A stretch of DNA of 64,000 nt from Anabaena sphaerica FACHB-251. Lineage in GTDB: Bacteria > Cyanobacteriota > Cyanobacteriia > Cyanobacteriales > Nostocaceae. The stretch spans positions 1 through 64,000 of the forward strand of contig NZ_JACJQU010000010.1 in assembly GCF_014696825.1 (NCBI RefSeq), in the 5' to 3' direction. Of the stretch, positions 61,501 through 64,000 are shown piece after piece; the stretch's first letter is position 1, and the number at the start of each line of letters is the position of its first letter. The position numbers were made by a program, and so were the translations under genes. The notes below the pieces were generated by a model, which did not search any database, was not told the origin of the DNA, and saw only the letters and a list, made by a program, of their open reading frames with translations.

Positions 61501-64000
61501 AACTAAGGCAACCAGCGTCATCGTCACTATGGCTACCAAAACACCAACCAAACCAAAGCGAAAACAAACACAAACTCGCTCCTGGGAAAACCTGACAGAC
61601 CGCCGCAAACTTCGCCATATAGAAAACACACTCGATAAAGCCATTGCACAATCACTAGAAAATGGTTCTATTCAATCCCATGAAGACTTTAAAGCCTGTG
61701 TAGAAAATTACAGCAAAGAATCAGGCAAAGCACCCATTACCGTAGAACTCTGCGTAGGAGGAGATGATGATGAAGAAATTAGAGGCTATCGCTTCTACCT
61801 TACCAGTGACCCCAGTCACAGAACCAGCGGTAAATACCTGCTCAAAAACCTAGAAGGAATCACCGACAAAGACGAAAACTACTTCACCCCTTCCAACATT
61901 GCTGAAATCTGCGGCTTTGCAGAAACAGAACTGGATGATTTAGATGATGAATTAGATGATGATTTACTCGATTTAGATGAGGAAAACGAAGAAATAGATG
62001 AAATTGACGACGAACTAGACGACCTATTAAACGACGATTTCAACAATGAACTAGACGACCTAGATAACTTAGACGAAGAAGACGAATTACCTCAGAGTCG
62101 TGTTAGTGTAGCCGCAACTAAAAATCAAACCAAAACCTCAACCAAGAACCAAAATAAATCCCCATCTAAAACACAAACTAAAACTCAAGATAAAACACCA
62201 AATAATAAAACTACCACCAAAAAATCTAAATCCAGAGAACCACTAGATGAAGCTTCTCGTTTAAGTGCCACAGCAGCCACAAATGGAAGAGAAATAAATG
62301 GTGTAAACTTAGCAGGATTAACAGGTCAACTAGCAACTTTAGGAATAGCTGTAGGACAAGGAGTTTTAGAACAACTTGCAGCCGAAGCTGATGAAAAACG
62401 ACTGGCACGAATTCTTAAACAACTACAAAAACAGAATGACCGAGTAGATAACCTCACCAGTCGCTTACAGGAAATAAACCCAGAATCATCAGAATTTCTA
62501 AATCCTTCAAATCCTGCAAAATCTTCAACTACTCCCAACTTTTCAAATACTTCAAACTCTGTAAATATTTCAAAACCTGAAAATTTACCAGATTCAACAT
62601 TTGAAGCATCCACAGAAAATAATCCACTGGCAGTAGCCACCATGAAAATTGGTTCTAAAGTAGATAAATTAGGTTCAACTATAGACCCTAATTATCAAAC
62701 TCAACCCTTTGAATTAGATAAAAATGCCAGCATCATTGAACAATTTCAACAAATCGAAGATTACCTGCAAAATATTTCTCAACGACTTGACCGTTTAGAA
62801 AAGATAGTTGACCGACTGGAAAAACAAATAGCAGCACAACAAAATAGTTCTGTAACTGAATCAAAAACTACTGATGAAACTGTTCAAGCTAACTCCAAGA
62901 ACCAACCAGAAACCGACGTTTTAGGACATTTGACAAAACGCCAAACCAAGCAACAAAAAATAGCTTGTGCTGATGCTTTAGTGGGATTTGCTGATGTTGC
63001 CAATGAATTATTTAACCAATCTCCTGAAAATGGTATTGCTATTTCCAGCAACAAAATTTTAACAGTAAAACAACAGGGTAAACAAACATCACAAACAGGG
63101 ATATCTGGGGACGTAGCCATTGCATTAGAAAATACCCAAGGTGAAACACTGTTTGCGGGTACTTGCACTGATGGACAGTGGAAAATTACACAAGATAATC
63201 TCACCTCTGATGAAAAAATCGGTATCTGCAAACTACCACAATCAAAATCAGAATACGCCCTCAAAGCTACCGCCCAAGCATTAGTGCAAAAGTTTCAAAA
63301 ACAACTACCTGACAAATTTAATGGTGATGAAGAACCGACATTTACCTGGGCTGAAAATGGTAAACCCAAGTACGATTTTGAAATAGTAAAACTATCTAAT
63401 GGTACACAACTACTTCAAGGATTTAACCCCAACCGTGATAACGAACAAGTGCTGGATGCAGCTTTAGTACCAGGAGAACCCCCAGAAATTAAACAATGTA
63501 ATATCCCACTTAGAGAAATGGAAGCATTACTAGATAATCAACAATCAACTCGTTCTAGTCAAGCTGATAGAAATAGACAGCAGAAAAAAACAACTAAAAA
63601 ACAAGAAAGACAAACTAAAAAATCAGAAATGCAAGTTTAATTGTAAGGAGTCAGAAGTCAGAATATTTGTTTGTAACAGTAATCTACAGCAGTAAGTTGT
63701 TTTCTCAACAACCAATAACGGAATTTTATGTTTTCAATTTTGGATTAAAGATGAAAAATTCAAAAGTTTAAAAATGTGACAAGTCACAAAATAGAATCAA
63801 TCGGGTAATAAATCTAAAATCCAACACTAAAATTCATTGACAGTTCCCCCTGACTTTCGGCACGGGTTCAATCTAAAATCTAACTAAAATCCAAAATAGT
63901 TTGATTTGAAAACTCTCATTCATTCTGAATTTTGAATCCTGAATCGTTACGTTTAATTTTACAGATGTGTTTTTTGGTTCACTTCAATAACTGCTGACAC

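Overview
The window is a low-GC piece of a large cyanobacterial plasmid, most likely from a filamentous, heterocyst-forming (Nostocales-type) species. The evidence is scattered HIP1-like GCGATCGC cores, heptamer and hairpin repeats typical of that group, a CyRepA1-type replication protein, ParA/ParB, a MobC/relaxase pair, two actin-type (ParM) segregation loci, a plasmid DNA polymerase I and many decayed chromosomal or defence gene fragments. There is no complete rRNA operon and no ribosomal protein or central-metabolism cluster.

Layout. 0-6.6 kb: decayed toxin genes, a secreted lytic-transglycosylase-like protein and envelope proteins. 6.9-8.7 kb: family A DNA polymerase. 8.7-18.6 kb: a minus-strand module with an AAA+ ATPase, a 66-aa possible ubiquitin-like protein, a 241-aa protein, a TROVE/vWA (Ro60-like) protein, a 276-aa protein, a ThiF/E1-like protein and an MtfA-like peptidase, interleaved with structured RNA units. 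19-24 kb: TumA/TumE-like toxin-antitoxin, acidic proteins and a site-2 protease. 24.4-30.5 kb: ParM/ParR-like locus with an 11-bp-phased parC, then oriT-like sequence, MobC and relaxase. 31-38.6 kb: replication region with RepA. 39-48.7 kb: NACHT NTPase, nuclease, Gp157, two-component pair. 49.4-51.1 kb: ParA/ParB. 51.5 kb: alpha-L-fucosidase. 53.0-54.7 kb: second ParM/ParR locus. 55.6-63.6 kb: a 1.3-kilo-residue protein with a DFDGD RNA-polymerase signature, VapBC-type genes and a large acidic protein.

The most remarkable part is 11.3-16.9 kb. At least six minus-strand RNA units share one scaffold: an outer stem, an internal loop with a conserved RACUU on the 3' side, a second stem, then a cargo. 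The cargos are a piece of 23S rRNA joining the sarcin-ricin loop and the L11/GTPase-centre helices, a piece of 23S rRNA helices 69-71, a permuted tRNA, a class-I tRNA with UAG anticodon, a tRNA-Cys(GCA)-like RNA nested in another split tRNA, and a very short cargo. They surround a TROVE (Ro) gene. The scaffold is reminiscent of the Ro-binding stem of Y RNAs, and the cargos are parts of the translation apparatus that ribotoxic RNases attack. I infer a decoy, sensor or RNA-repair system; this is unproven.

The plasmid also appears to have three independent segregation systems (ParABS plus two ParMRC-like loci with 11-bp iterons) and a 12-bp palindromic operator-like box about 80-95 bp upstream of four backbone genes.
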